Assembly: GCA_016871535.1 (NCBI GenBank)
Contig: VHCZ01000012.1
Coordinates: forward strand, 1 to 54,506
Direction of reading: 5' to 3'
Length of the DNA stretch: 54,506 nucleotides
DNA from: Verrucomicrobiota bacterium
GTDB taxonomy: Bacteria; Verrucomicrobiota; Verrucomicrobiia; Limisphaerales; SIBE01
Shown here: positions 1 through 8,328 of the stretch, piece by piece
Layout: every line of letters begins with the position of its first letter
Position numbering within the stretch: the first letter of the stretch is position 1
Position numbers and translations under genes: made by a program
The notes under the pieces: generated by a model
What the model was told of the DNA's origin: nothing
The model's input: only the letters and a program-made list of their open reading frames with translations
The model's database searches: none

Positions 1-26
1 TCTTCTTCACACGGTTTGCGAGCGGC

Positions 27-1050
27 TCAATCCAAATCCGGTTCTTTCAACGTCTTCAAAACAGCGCCGCCATACTTGAGGCGTTCACGGACCGTTGGGG
101 CGCCAAGGATTTCCGAAAGAGCTGTGCCGGCGGCGGCGCTGACGGTTTGATCCTCGCTTTCGAAAGCCTCTTCGATGGCCGCGATGACATGCCGCGAACC
201 CGGCGCGATTTTCGCCAACGCACGAACTGCTGATGCCCGCGCAAAAGGTTCTCCGGTCCTGAGCATGTCCAACAGGTCTGGAACCGCTTCCGCGGCCGCC
301 GGTCCAATGTTTCCCAGCGCGACAGTCACGGGATGCAGAACATAGCCGCCGAACACGCCGGGAGAGGCCGCCCGTTTCACGGATCGCGTTATCCAGGCGA
401 CGTAATCCGGGTCTCGCAACATTCTGCGCAACGCGGCAACGGCGGGCTTGCCTTCGGCTTTCAGATTTCCCAGCGCATAAATTGCCAATCGACGCACGGT
501 ATCGTCCTCACACTACAGCGACAGATAAAGTGTCGCTGTCGTGCTCATCCTTCGTCGGGGTGATCAGCGGGTAAACGGCCGCCTTCGCGTCAGGCCCAAT
601 CGAGCCAAGAACTGACGCGGCGTTTTGACGGGCGCGGACCCGCGAATCCCGGAGCATCTGGACCAGCGAAGGAACGGCGGGCCGGGCATTGGCGCCTAAT
701 GTTTTGAATCCAAAATGCGCGCGACGCTGCCGGTCCAGCGCCGACGGAAAACGTGTTCTCAGCCAGCGGAACCGCGGGTTTCTGTCGATGAACGCCGCGG
801 ACCTTTCTCTCCAGGAAGAGCCGTCAGTCTGAAGGTCTCTGAGCAGCCACGGAATTGCCTTGGGACCGATCTCGCGAATCGCGCGTTCGGCTTTTGAGGC
901 GTCACCCCAGACGCCTTCGTTCAGCCATTGAGTCAGGCGCTTCCTTCCGAAAGCTGGCTCGCGAGGCTGCAGCGCAAGTCCCAGGATCCCGAAGATCAAG
1001 ATCGCGGCGACGGCAACAATTATGGCCCGGTGTCGTTTCGTCAAACGCAT
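27..1050 (-). pseudogene. HEAT-repeat protein with one N-terminal membrane anchor, frameshifted by a small insertion
   Basis: Reading leftwards from an ATG at 1050 (a GTG at 1062 is an alternative), the protein starts with a short basic stretch and one hydrophobic helix (about residues 9-27), followed by HEAT/PBS-lyase-like helical repeats such as ARPAVPSLVQMLRDSRVRAR and AAEAVPDLLDMLRTGEPFAR. HEAT repeats are protein-binding scaffolds, and no catalytic role can be read here. The frame ends prematurely at 508 and resumes in another frame at about 506, where EDDTVRRLAIYALGNL continues the repeat. The break is a 33-bp palindromic insertion plus a CTCA duplication. Deleting bases 511-547 joins the halves as LITPTKDEDDTVRRLAIYAL, giving an intact protein of about 328 residues that stops at 27. 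The gene is therefore recently inactivated, unless the two halves are still used separately. Confidence 0.85.
511..543. mobile_element. 33-bp palindromic micro-insertion with 13-bp terminal inverted repeats and CTCA target duplication
   Basis: The left end CACTACAGCGACA (511-523) and the right end TGTCGCTGTCGTG (531-543) are inverted copies with one mismatch, separated by GATAAAG. The element is flanked by the direct repeat CTCA at 507-510 and 544-547. It lies inside the HEAT gene. Removing the element plus one CTCA copy (37 bp) restores the reading frame exactly, so this is an insertion and not ancestral sequence. It has no coding capacity and must have been moved by a transposase acting in trans, or be the internal deletion product of a larger insertion sequence. 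Confidence 0.85.
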
Positions 1051-1186
1051 GGCTTGGACCACTCATGCACACTAATTCAGAAGCGGCTGGAAGCAACAGT
1101 TTGTGCGAACCTCGACATGAACTGGCTCATGGGACGGCCTGGTTCCCCGCCGTTCATTCTAAACCTTCTGCTGTCGTCTGCCATCT

Positions 1187-1297
1187 TCCCCCTCAGCCTG
1201 GCCTTCTCCCTCAGGGAGAGGGAACACCGTTGGCCGCGCGGGAGCCAATCTGGCCGCGTCGGACCGCGGACGAACAGTGACGGATTCTCCCTCTCCA
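1187..1297. repeat. CTCTCCC-type palindromic repeat (family C), copy 1
   Basis: The 1063-1421 gap contains no gene. It holds a member of a dispersed repeat whose hallmark is paired CCCTCTCCC / GGGAGAGGG words. Here TTCTCCCTCAGGGAGAGGGA (1204-1223) is followed by a GC-rich middle and a second CTCCCTCTCC word near 1287. The first half closely matches 16069-16110. Other copies lie at 8928, 11676, 16053, 21615, 39025 and 40811. Confidence 0.65.
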
Positions 1298-1330
1298 CGA
1301 ACCTGATTCAGCCACTGGTTACATGGATCA

Positions 1331-1376
1331 CACGGATTTCACGGCTTTCGCATCCGCGAAAGCCGTGAAATCCGTG
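1331..1376. repeat. Perfect 21-bp-stem hairpin of the CCGTGAAATCCGTG repeat type (family D)
   Basis: Bases 1331-1351 and 1356-1376 are perfect reverse complements with an ATCC loop. The text (CACGGATTTCACGG...) belongs to a recurring class built from the words CGCGGATT and AATCCGTGG, with further members near 28305, 37268 and 42258. It lies 46-91 nt beyond the stop of the leftward glycogen phosphorylase gene and could end or protect its transcript, but no T-run follows. Confidence 0.75.
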
Positions 1377-1421
1377 GTCAAGAAATCGGTTCAGACTGGC
1401 GGAGGCCGGTGTCACCGTATC

Positions 1422-3554
1422 TCACCGCGCCAGGTAATATTTCTCCGTGTACTCCTGGACCATTCGCCAGGTATCGTACTTCGGGACCAGCGTCGCCATC
1501 GCGCGCCGGATTTTCGCGATCCACTGGTGAGGAATTCCCATGGCATCGCGATTGTAGAAAGTGGGAATAACTTCCTCGGTGAGGACGCGGTAGAGATTCT
1601 CACTGTCGCGCCGGTCCTGTTCCTCCACGTTGTCCGGGTGGGAATCGTCGCCGATGACAAAGCCGTTCGTGCCGTCGTAGCCTTCGCGCCACCAGCCGTC
1701 GAGGATGCTCAGGTTGAGGCAACCGTGGCAGGCGGTTTTCTGGCCGCTCGTGCCGGAGGCTTCCAGCGGCCGGCGCGGATTGTTCAGCCAGACGTCGCAG
1801 CCCGACACCATCTGCCGCGCCACGTGAACGTCGTAGTTCTCGACGAAAATCAAATGATCCTTCAGTTCGGTGTATTTGCTCAGATGCAGGATGTGCTGGA
1901 TGTACCGTTTGCCTTCGTCGTCCTTCGGATGGGCTTTGCCGGCAAAGATGAACTGGATGGGCCGGTGTTTGTCCGAGACGAGCTTCACGATGTTGTCGAA
2001 CTGCTGGAAAATCAGCGGCGCGCGTTTGTAAGTGGCAAAGCGTCGGGCGAACCCGATCGTCAGCGCGTCGGGGTTCAGCAGTTGATCGAACGCAATGAAG
2101 TCGCTTTGGGTCAGGCGCTGGCCCTGAATCAACAAACGCCGCCGGGTGAATTCAATCAACTCGCGGCGGAGTTTGTAGCGCAAGGCCCAGATTTCCTCGT
2201 CGGAAATAAACTCCGGGTCTTCGACGCGCGCCCAGAACTCAGGCGTGTTGATGTTTTGTTCCCAGTCGGGTCCCAGTTTGCGTCTCCAAAAACGCCGCGC
2301 CGGTCCCTTCATCCAGCCGAGCAAATGAACGCCGTTGGTGATATGGCCAATGGGCACTTCGTCGGCGGTCTTCTTCGGAAAAAGCGGTTGCCACATGTGG
2401 CGGCTGACTTGCCCGTGCAGTTCGCTGACGCCATTGGCCGCGCGCGACAGTTTGAGCGCGAGCACGGTCATGCAGAAGAGTTCGGTTTCGCTCCCGGCTT
2501 CCACCTGTCCGAGTTTCATCAACTCCTTCAAGGAAAGTTTGAGCTGGTGCTGCAGCTTGAACAATGCATAGCTGATCAGATCGCTGCTGAACCGGTCGTG
2601 GCCGGCTTCGACGGGCGTGTGCGTCGTAAAAATGCATTGCGCCCGCGTGGCGGACATCGCCGCCGAAAGAGTTTTTCCTTCAGCGAGCTTTTCCCGGATC
2701 AATTCCAGCGTCAGGAAAGCGGCGTGGCCTTCGTTCATGTGAAAGACCGACGGCTCGATGCCCAGGTGCCGGAGCAAGCGGACGCCGCCCACGCCCAGGA
2801 GAATTTCCTGCATGATCCGCGTGGTGCTGTCGCCGCCATAAACGCGCACCGTCAGGTCCCGGTAGCGTTGCTCGTTTTCCGGAAGGTTGGTGTCGAGCAG
2901 ATACACCGCGCAACGCCCGACATTCACGCGCCAGGCTTTGAAATAGACTTGCGCCATCGCGATTTCGACCGTGCAGACGACCGGCTCGCCTTTGGCGTTG
3001 AGCACCGGTTCAAGCGGCAGGTCTTTCGGGTGCAAAAGCGGATAAACCTCAATCTGCCAGTTTTCGTGGTTGAAGGTTTGTTGGAAGTAACCTTCGCGAT
3101 AAAACAGGCTGATGCCGACGAACCCGATGTCCAGGTCGCTCGCGGACTTGGCGTGATCACCCGCGAGGATGCCCAGGCCGCCGGCGGCGATGGGCAGCGT
3201 TTCGTGAAAACCGAATTCGGCGCTGAAGTAAGCCACCGGATAGGTGTGAAGCGCAGGAGCGTGAGCCCGTCCCCAGGTGTTCTTGTCGGCCAGATACGCC
3301 TCGAATTTTCGGAGCGCTTCACGGACGTGTTGAGCGAATTCCTGGTCCTGGAGCCGCACGCGCAACTCATAATCGGAAACTTCCCGCAGCACGGCTACGG
3401 CGTTGTGGTAGAGGTTTTGCCAGCCGCGCGGCGAGAGTTCGTGGAACACCTCCTGAGCTTCCTGACTCCAGGTCCACCAGAGGTTGCGAGCCATCCGGTT
3501 GATCCCGACAATGAGGTCGGTCAATTCCGATGAAGACAGGGCGGTTTTGGTCAT
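1422..3554 (-). CDS. glgP: Alpha-glucan (glycogen/maltodextrin) phosphorylase
   Basis: This cytoplasmic PLP enzyme of family GT35 releases glucose-1-phosphate from alpha-1,4-glucans. The protein has 710 residues, the length of the short bacterial type (TIGR02094-like), with a DUF3417-type N-terminus (about 1-110, NLWWTWSQEAQEVF). The core motifs are AYFSAEFGFHETLPIAAGGL, FHMNEGHAAF, TTHTPVEAGHDRF and ITNGVH. The PLP lysine lies in EASGTSGQKTACHG (K606). Most homologues have M or Q-free variants such as SGMKA at this place, so the Q is a mild variation. No clear Shine-Dalgarno precedes the ATG at 3554. The gene stands alone, with no other glycogen gene next to it. Function is predicted from strong family similarity. 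Confidence 0.95.
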   Translation of the reverse strand: MTKTALSSSELTDLIVGINRMARNLWWTWSQEAQEVFHELSPRGWQNLYHNAVAVLREVSDYELRVRLQDQEFAQHVREALRKFEAYLADKNTWGRAHAPALHTYPVAYFSAEFGFHETLPIAAGGLGILAGDHAKSASDLDIGFVGISLFYREGYFQQTFNHENWQIEVYPLLHPKDLPLEPVLNAKGEPVVCTVEIAMAQVYFKAWRVNVGRCAVYLLDTNLPENEQRYRDLTVRVYGGDSTTRIMQEILLGVGGVRLLRHLGIEPSVFHMNEGHAAFLTLELIREKLAEGKTLSAAMSATRAQCIFTTHTPVEAGHDRFSSDLISYALFKLQHQLKLSLKELMKLGQVEAGSETELFCMTVLALKLSRAANGVSELHGQVSRHMWQPLFPKKTADEVPIGHITNGVHLLGWMKGPARRFWRRKLGPDWEQNINTPEFWARVEDPEFISDEEIWALRYKLRRELIEFTRRRLLIQGQRLTQSDFIAFDQLLNPDALTIGFARRFATYKRAPLIFQQFDNIVKLVSDKHRPIQFIFAGKAHPKDDEGKRYIQHILHLSKYTELKDHLIFVENYDVHVARQMVSGCDVWLNNPRRPLEASGTSGQKTACHGCLNLSILDGWWREGYDGTNGFVIGDDSHPDNVEEQDRRDSENLYRVLTEEVIPTFYNRDAMGIPHQWIAKIRRAMATLVPKYDTWRMVQEYTEKYYLAR

Positions 3555-3662
3555 AGAAAGTAAACGAAGTTACGCGAGTGTTTCAGTCGCGGTGCGCAAC
3601 GTAGCCAGAAGCGGAAAGCAGAGCAAACCAATTCCCGGTTTCAACGCGCCTGGGCTTGTTGG

Positions 3663-3804
3663 CAAAGTAGCGCAGATTTTCAATCTGCCGTATCGCCGAA
3701 TTGCATTCGGCAGCGGGGGCGGGAAATCCAAGCGCGCTCAACTCGCCGAGGCCATGCGGATTTCAAATCCGCGATACAGCAGAATTCGATTCTGCGCTAC
3801 TTTG
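3663..3804. repeat. GTAGCGC four-hairpin palindromic repeat (family A), copy 1
   Basis: The 142-bp element is bounded by the inverted ends CAAAGTAGCGCAGA (3663-3676) and TCTGCGCTACTTTG (3791-3804). Inside are four hairpins with 7-bp stems and 3-nt loops: GCAGATT-ttc-AATCTGC, GCCGAAT-tgc-ATTCGGC, GCGGATT-tca-AATCCGC and GCAGAAT-tcg-ATTCTGC, joined by CGTATCG/CGATAC-like linkers. The right end directly abuts the stop codon of the Sel1 gene at 3805. Related copies lie at 12774, 41041 and (variant) 43630. Confidence 0.9.
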
Positions 3805-4509
3805 TCAATGGCGCCGCCCCTGCGCCGCCGTGAATTCTTCCGCGCGGCGCTTGGCTTCGGCGACTTCATTTGGCGCCATGACTTGCGCGAAGAGGTAAAG
3901 GACGTTCACGGCCTGCGCATAGCGCTGCGACGCGGCCAGGCTGAACCATTTGTACGCTTCAATGTAATCGATAGGCACGCCGAGTCCTTTCGCGTGAAGC
4001 ACTCCGAGATTGAATTGCGCCTGAGCCGATCCGCTCTGCGCCCCCAGCATGTTCCAGCGGTGCGCCTCGGCGTAATCTTGCGGCACGCCTCGGCCGTGCG
4101 CATAAAGGCAACCGAGGTTGCTCTGCGCCGCGACAATTCCGCGCTCGGCGGCCTGGCGGTACCAGGCGGCGGCTTCGGCGTCGCTGGGGCGCACGCCGAG
4201 GCCGTTCTCATACATCAATCCGAGATTGTACTGCGCGCGAGCGTGTCCCTGGACCGCCGCTTTGTGATACCATTTGACGGCTTCGACAAAATCCTGGGGC
4301 ACGCCGCGGCCGGCGTCGAACAACACGCCGAGATTGGACTGCGCTTCCGGATCGCCCTGTTCCGCCGCCAGTCGATACCACCGGGCGGCTTCCGCCGGAT
4401 CTTCGGTTACACCGAGTCCATTGTCGAACATGACACCCAGGTTGTATTGAGCGGAGACGTTCCCTTGCTCCGCTCGCGCTTTGGTGCCTTCAAAATCCAG
4501 AGCCAGCAT
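3805..4509 (-). CDS. Sel1-like repeat protein
   Basis: The 234-residue protein is made almost entirely of about six Sel1-like (TPR-related) repeats of 36 residues, for example SAQYNLGVMFDNGLGVTEDP and ARAQYNLGLMYENGLGVRPS, with the usual A-x-x-WYRxAAEQG ends. Sel1 repeats form a superhelical protein-protein interaction scaffold, often in signalling or envelope-stress contexts. No signal peptide or membrane helix is seen, so the protein is probably cytoplasmic. The C-terminus (EFTAAQGRRH) ends exactly where a family A repeat begins, so the repeat may have replaced the original 3' end. A second Sel1 protein is encoded at 51583-52365. Confidence 0.85.
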   Translation of the reverse strand: MLALDFEGTKARAEQGNVSAQYNLGVMFDNGLGVTEDPAEAARWYRLAAEQGDPEAQSNLGVLFDAGRGVPQDFVEAVKWYHKAAVQGHARAQYNLGLMYENGLGVRPSDAEAAAWYRQAAERGIVAAQSNLGCLYAHGRGVPQDYAEAHRWNMLGAQSGSAQAQFNLGVLHAKGLGVPIDYIEAYKWFSLAASQRYAQAVNVLYLFAQVMAPNEVAEAKRRAEEFTAAQGRRH

Positions 4510-4656
4510 AAAGAATCGACTTCATTGGTATGGCTGAGAGGCAATCACGGCGCGGAAAGTAATCGATCCGTTAAGGCAGCGCAATCTCCGGCAATTTTAA
4601 CCTCGCGCCGCTGCGCAAAGAAAAGTATCCGTGTAGCCATCCTGAGTTCTGAGCGC

Positions 4657-4833
4657 ATGGACATCGAGCAAAACAAGGCCGTGGTCAGAGGCTTCGTTGA
4701 AGCGATCATCAGCATTTATCGAGTCGCAGACGGGCGAATTGCCGAGGCGTGGGTGGAGTGGGATTGCTTGAACGGGCTAGTTCAGCTAGGACACATCAGC
4801 CTGCCGTTGGCACGACTCGATACAACACCATGA
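4657..4833 (+). pseudogene. SnoaL-like (NTF2-fold) gene remnant with the middle deleted
   Basis: The frame starts MDIEQNKAVVRGFVEAI, a typical N-terminus of SnoaL-like polyketide-cyclase/ester-cyclase family proteins, and passes at about 4705-4711 directly into ISIYRVADGRIAEAWVEWD, the typical C-terminal strand and helix of the same family. The central 70-90 residues, which form most of the cone-shaped NTF2 fold, are absent. At 58 codons it is less than half the family length. The stop overlaps the ATG of the cupin gene (ATGA at 4830). The frame is intact across the scar, but the product can hardly fold, so it is called a remnant. Confidence 0.75.
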
Positions 4834-5327
4834 GCGCGCTGCGCAAAATCAACACGAAGGATATCCCCGAAATCTCGTGGTCGTCGCCCAAAGGAAAATT
4901 CGGCGGCGCCGGGAAGGAGATCTCCGAAGCGCTGGGGCGCAAGCCGAACTCGACCGACCTCCGAGAGCGGCATCCGTTCGACGTGGAGATTTGCCGCATC
5001 CCATCAGGCAAAAGCGCTTACCCATATCATTCCCACAGCGCCCAGTGGGAATTCTATCACGTGATCTCCGGCCGAGGGATCGTCCGGCACGAGCACGGAA
5101 CAACTCCGATCGAACCGGGCGACGCGTTCGTTTTCGGGCCGGGGCAACCTCATCAGATCACGAATCCCAACTCGGATTCGGGCGAGGACCTCGTGCTCTA
5201 CGTGGTCGCGGACAATCCGATCGGCGAGTCCTGCTATTATCCGGACAGCGGGAAATGGCTGGTTCGTTCGCCGGAGCGAAAACTGATTCGCTCGGACGGT
5301 CTGGATTACTACCAGGGAGAGGAATGA
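4830..5327 (+). CDS. Cupin-domain protein
   Basis: The 165-residue cytoplasmic protein has a single conserved cupin barrel (about residues 50-135). The motif YPYHSHSAQWEFYHVISGRG matches cupin motif 1 (HxH...E), and IEPGDAFVFGPGQPHQITN matches motif 2 (G-D...PxxxxH), so a metal site is likely. Small cupins can be isomerases, dioxygenases or sugar-binding regulators, and the substrate cannot be read from sequence. The start at 4830 is preferred over the upstream ATG at 4749 because residues before MSALRKI are not family-like and come from the SnoaL remnant, whose stop overlaps this ATG. Confidence 0.85.
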   Translation: MSALRKINTKDIPEISWSSPKGKFGGAGKEISEALGRKPNSTDLRERHPFDVEICRIPSGKSAYPYHSHSAQWEFYHVISGRGIVRHEHGTTPIEPGDAFVFGPGQPHQITNPNSDSGEDLVLYVVADNPIGESCYYPDSGKWLVRSPERKLIRSDGLDYYQGEE

Positions 5328-5371
5328 AACTCGTGAGCAGCGTTGCCCATGAACCGAAAACTGCGCGGACC

Positions 5372-5485
5372 GCAGCCTTCAGGCTGCTTCCAGCTCCGCG
5401 AGGTAGGGCGAGTCCGTCTCGGCGAGCCGTTCGACGATCTCGGAACACGTCCAGTCTGGCTCGCTGGGCACAGGCTCGCCCTACC
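5372..5485. repeat. Palindromic repeat with GGTAGGGCGAG inverted ends
   Basis: GGTAGGGCGAG (5402-5412) and CTCGCCCTACC (5475-5485) are perfect 11-bp inverted ends of an 84-bp unit that contains a second complementary pair (GGCGAGCC / GGCTCGC). Directly upstream is the hairpin GCAGCCT-tc-AGGCTGC (5372-5387) followed by TTCCAGCTCCG, a word also present in the variant element at 43630. The rest of the 5328-5590 gap shows nothing recognisable. Confidence 0.7.
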
Positions 5486-5590
5486 GTAAGGTTTAAGGGA
5501 AGCCGCCCTGGCCACGGCGCCATGCACACGGCCCATGAACCACGCCCTGCACGTAGTTCCGGCTTTAGCCTAATGCCATTCGGTAATTCT

Positions 5591-6100
5591 TCATGAGCGG
5601 GTTGAGAGGACGGAGACTTCCAAGGGACCTTCCGTGCTTTTTTGATTTCGTTTTCGCGGCCAGGGCTGGATCGGTTGGCGCATCGCTCGAGGACACGAGC
5701 GATCTCGTTTCTTGGCCATGACGCGGCGGGCCGCCAAGCGATAGAACCGATCACACAATTGTTGCTTCTGCTCTTCGGTCAGAATATCAGCCCCCAGAAG
5801 CAAAGTCAGCCAGAGGGGTTCGAGCGTCTCCCACGTCTTGATGAAGCTGACGCGGTGTTGGAGCGGTTCCCCGGGTTTGAGTTTGGCCCGTTCGTGGGCG
5901 ATCAAGGAGCTGCCGATGATCATCGCGCACACTTCCTGCGCCGCCGTTTCTGGCGTTTGACTGCGGAGCAGGTCATTGACGTTCAAGTGCCATTTCAATT
6001 CCCGGAAATAGAGTTCCTGTTCCCATCGGGCCGCATACAGGCGCACCAATTCCTCTATTGCGACGATTTGACCTACACGGCCAAACAGTGAAAGAAGCAT
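5591..6100 (-). pseudogene. IS4-type transposase, C-terminal fragment
   Basis: The 169-residue open frame contains LYAARWEQELYFRELKWHLN, the Y-x2-R-x3-E-x6-K (YREK) signature that carries the last catalytic glutamate of IS4-family DDE transposases, followed by the usual helical tail. The N-terminal two thirds with the two catalytic aspartates are missing, and no such sequence is found further right, so the element is dead. No terminal inverted repeats could be assigned. The fragment ends in a basic tail that may be read-through into unrelated DNA. Bases 6101-6280 hold only low-complexity TCTCTGTGTCTCTGT-like text. Confidence 0.8.
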
Positions 6101-6280
6101 CGTCCAGTTCTGAAACGAAACCCATCCGGATGCTCGTGGAGAGCGACGCCTTTGAGAGCGCCCTTCTTGAGAAAAAGCACAGAGAAATGGACCTCAATCG
6201 TCAGTCTCTGTGTCTCTGTTACCTCTGTTTCCTCCTGTTTAACATGCCTCGATATCGAGTCTGAATTTCCGGATCCGGGT

Positions 6281-8230
6281 TCAATTTCCGCCGAGAAGTT
6301 TTTGGAGATTGAGCCGGGCGGGGTCGTTGGACGGGTCCAGCCGAAGGGCTTCGCGGAAGTGGCGGATGGCTTCGCTTCGCCGGTCTTGTTTGAGGCAAAT
6401 CAACCCCAGATTGAAGTGCGCCTCCGCGTAATCCGGGTTGACCTCCAGAGCCCGGGCGAACATCGCGGCGGCTTTGTCAGTTTCCTTTCGTTCCGCGAGC
6501 GTTTTTCCCGCTTCGCAATACGGCGTCGCAAAATGGGGAACGAGTTCGCTGACTCGGCGCCACTGCGCGAGCGCGCCTTCGCAATCTCCCAGGTTCGCCA
6601 GCAGGAAGGCGAGCAGATCGTGCAGCACCCAATCGTCCTCAGCCTGGGTAATCGCAGCGCGGCACAAGCTGGCAGCGCGGTTCAAGCCGGTCGATTTGAT
6701 GCGGGGTTGAAGCTTGATCAGGTCTTCCTCCCATCGGCGAAGACGGTCGTCGTGGCCGAGCTGAGCCGTAAAGGGTGGCTGAAGCAATCGCTGCCGAATG
6801 TGTTGCTTGGCCCAGTAACGACTGTAGTCATTCCACGCCAGGCGCTGCGCGGCCTCCGATTCCGACATCCACGAGTTTCCGCGTCCGGTCCGGTTGGTGA
6901 TGCTTGCAGGAAGCAGCAAGGCAATCTGATCGGCGAACAACCGCGCGAGCAAATAATTCCCTTCGAAATTGAAGTGGACGTGTTCGTAGAGCCATTCGTT
7001 GCCGGGGATTCCGCCAGGGCTTTGCCGGGAGAATTCCGCCTCGGCGTCGAGCAGGCGCAGATCCGGTGTGCTGACCCGCGTCACCGCGTCGCGGATGATT
7101 TCGTTGAGCCGCTCATCCGCGCGGAATCGCAGCGTGTCCAGATCGCGAGCTTTCTGGAAATGGGCCCTGGCTTCGGTGAGTTTTCCGAGCGACAGCATGC
7201 ACCGGCCGCTGCGAAAATGAAGCTCTGCGAAGGTGTCGTCGATCCGCGCGGCTTCCTCATATTTTCCGAGCGCCTCGTCCAAGCGGCCCGCGGTTTCCGA
7301 CGCGACGCCGGCCTGAAAAGTTTGCTCCCAGGCTGCGCGCTCGGTTTCTTTCAAGTCGGGACGATGAAGCGAGGTGAAAGGCGGGCAGTCTCTGAGATTC
7401 GCCACCAGCGTGCTGAGGACGATTTTTGCGCCGCTCTCTCGGCCGAGGCGCAGGAGGTCGTCGAGATTTTTTTGAAAGTGATCGTGAATTTGGTTCATGC
7501 GCGGATCGTCCTGGCGCACTTGATGGCCGAGCATCATGGTCATTCCGGCCCAACCTGTGCGCGACCCGCGCATCGAGAGAAGCTTTTCGCCGGCGTGAGC
7601 CAGCAGTTGCCCGGTTCGTGTGGCCTTGAGGGCCAGGCTGGCGCGGATCACGGGAAGCGGCGGGCTTTTCCGTCCAAAGGGCGACCCGGCGCCGAAAGGC
7701 CCGACGACTTCGTTGTGGCCCATGTACACCAGCCACAAATCGCCTTGCAGGGCCGCGCATTCCCTGGCGATGGGCAGAAGCGCGTGCGAGTTGATTGCGG
7801 TGAACGCGACGTTGATCACTTCAAACCGAACGCCGGAGTATCGTTCGCTCAGCAACGCTTGCAGAATTCGCGCGAAGCTGAACACAGGATCGGGATCGCC
7901 TTGGGCCGCGGATTCGCCGAAGACAAAAATCCGGTAGGTCCCCGGCGGATTCTGCTTGGACAACAGCAGAGGACGAGGATAGCGCGCTGCGGTGCGTTCG
8001 AAGAATCGCCAGCTAAAGCGCTGATTTTCCACCAGGCTGCCGGGCGGAGCGGAGGGATGGTTCACGAAGAAATGCGTCGAATAGCCGTAGCCGGCCAGCC
8101 GCAACCCCAATTCCAACACCGCCAGCGCCAGCGCCGGGAGCACGGTCGCGGTCAAAATCCAGAACCATCGCTCGCGTCGTCGTGCCGCGCCAGGTTCGGG
8201 GCGATGCGGTTTTGGCCAACGCAAAGTCAC
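6281..8230 (-). CDS. Membrane-anchored SGNH-fold/TPR protein
   Basis: The 649-residue protein has an N-terminal basic stretch and a signal-anchor helix (about 22-43), so the main part should be periplasmic. An SGNH hydrolase-like domain follows: IFVFGESAAQGDP (block I, S107), YMGHNEVVG (block III, N173) and HVHFNFEGNYLLA (block V, His). In the last block the usual aspartate before VH is Glu-His, so the catalytic dyad is uncertain. TPR repeats lie at about 310-380 inside the domain and at 540-645 (NPDYAEAHFNLGLICLKQDR, SEAIRHFREALRLDPSNDPA). Such SGNH/TPR proteins are common in Verrucomicrobia and Planctomycetes and may act on acylated polysaccharides, but the substrate is unknown. It is not in an obvious operon. 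Confidence 0.85.
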   Translation of the reverse strand: MTLRWPKPHRPEPGAARRRERWFWILTATVLPALALAVLELGLRLAGYGYSTHFFVNHPSAPPGSLVENQRFSWRFFERTAARYPRPLLLSKQNPPGTYRIFVFGESAAQGDPDPVFSFARILQALLSERYSGVRFEVINVAFTAINSHALLPIARECAALQGDLWLVYMGHNEVVGPFGAGSPFGRKSPPLPVIRASLALKATRTGQLLAHAGEKLLSMRGSRTGWAGMTMMLGHQVRQDDPRMNQIHDHFQKNLDDLLRLGRESGAKIVLSTLVANLRDCPPFTSLHRPDLKETERAAWEQTFQAGVASETAGRLDEALGKYEEAARIDDTFAELHFRSGRCMLSLGKLTEARAHFQKARDLDTLRFRADERLNEIIRDAVTRVSTPDLRLLDAEAEFSRQSPGGIPGNEWLYEHVHFNFEGNYLLARLFADQIALLLPASITNRTGRGNSWMSESEAAQRLAWNDYSRYWAKQHIRQRLLQPPFTAQLGHDDRLRRWEEDLIKLQPRIKSTGLNRAASLCRAAITQAEDDWVLHDLLAFLLANLGDCEGALAQWRRVSELVPHFATPYCEAGKTLAERKETDKAAAMFARALEVNPDYAEAHFNLGLICLKQDRRSEAIRHFREALRLDPSNDPARLNLQKLLGGN

Positions 8231-8328
8231 GGCTCCAATTCAAGCCACCAAACACACGAAAGGCACGAAAAAGGGAGAACTTTTCGCCAGATTGGGACTG
8301 CTGCTGAAACCCCAGTTACCTTAACTGA

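Noticed and set aside
1323-3533. Long rightward frame of 736 codons opposite glycogen phosphorylase
   Set aside because: It is the antisense shadow of glgP. The leftward frame has all GT35 motifs, whereas this one shows no family pattern, and long shadows are expected in GC-rich DNA.
3663-3804. Possible CRISPR array from the repeated short hairpins
   Set aside because: The units are palindromes with different stem sequences and no equal-length spacers, and no cas gene is present.
3484-4833. Rightward frame of 449 codons ending in the SnoaL-like segment
   Set aside because: Only the last 58 codons (from 4657) are family-like. The rest is antisense to the Sel1 gene and includes a family A repeat.
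5158-5754. Leftward frame of 198 codons overlapping the cupin gene and the repeat at 5402
   Set aside because: The composition follows the antisense of the cupin gene and a palindromic repeat, with no family similarity.
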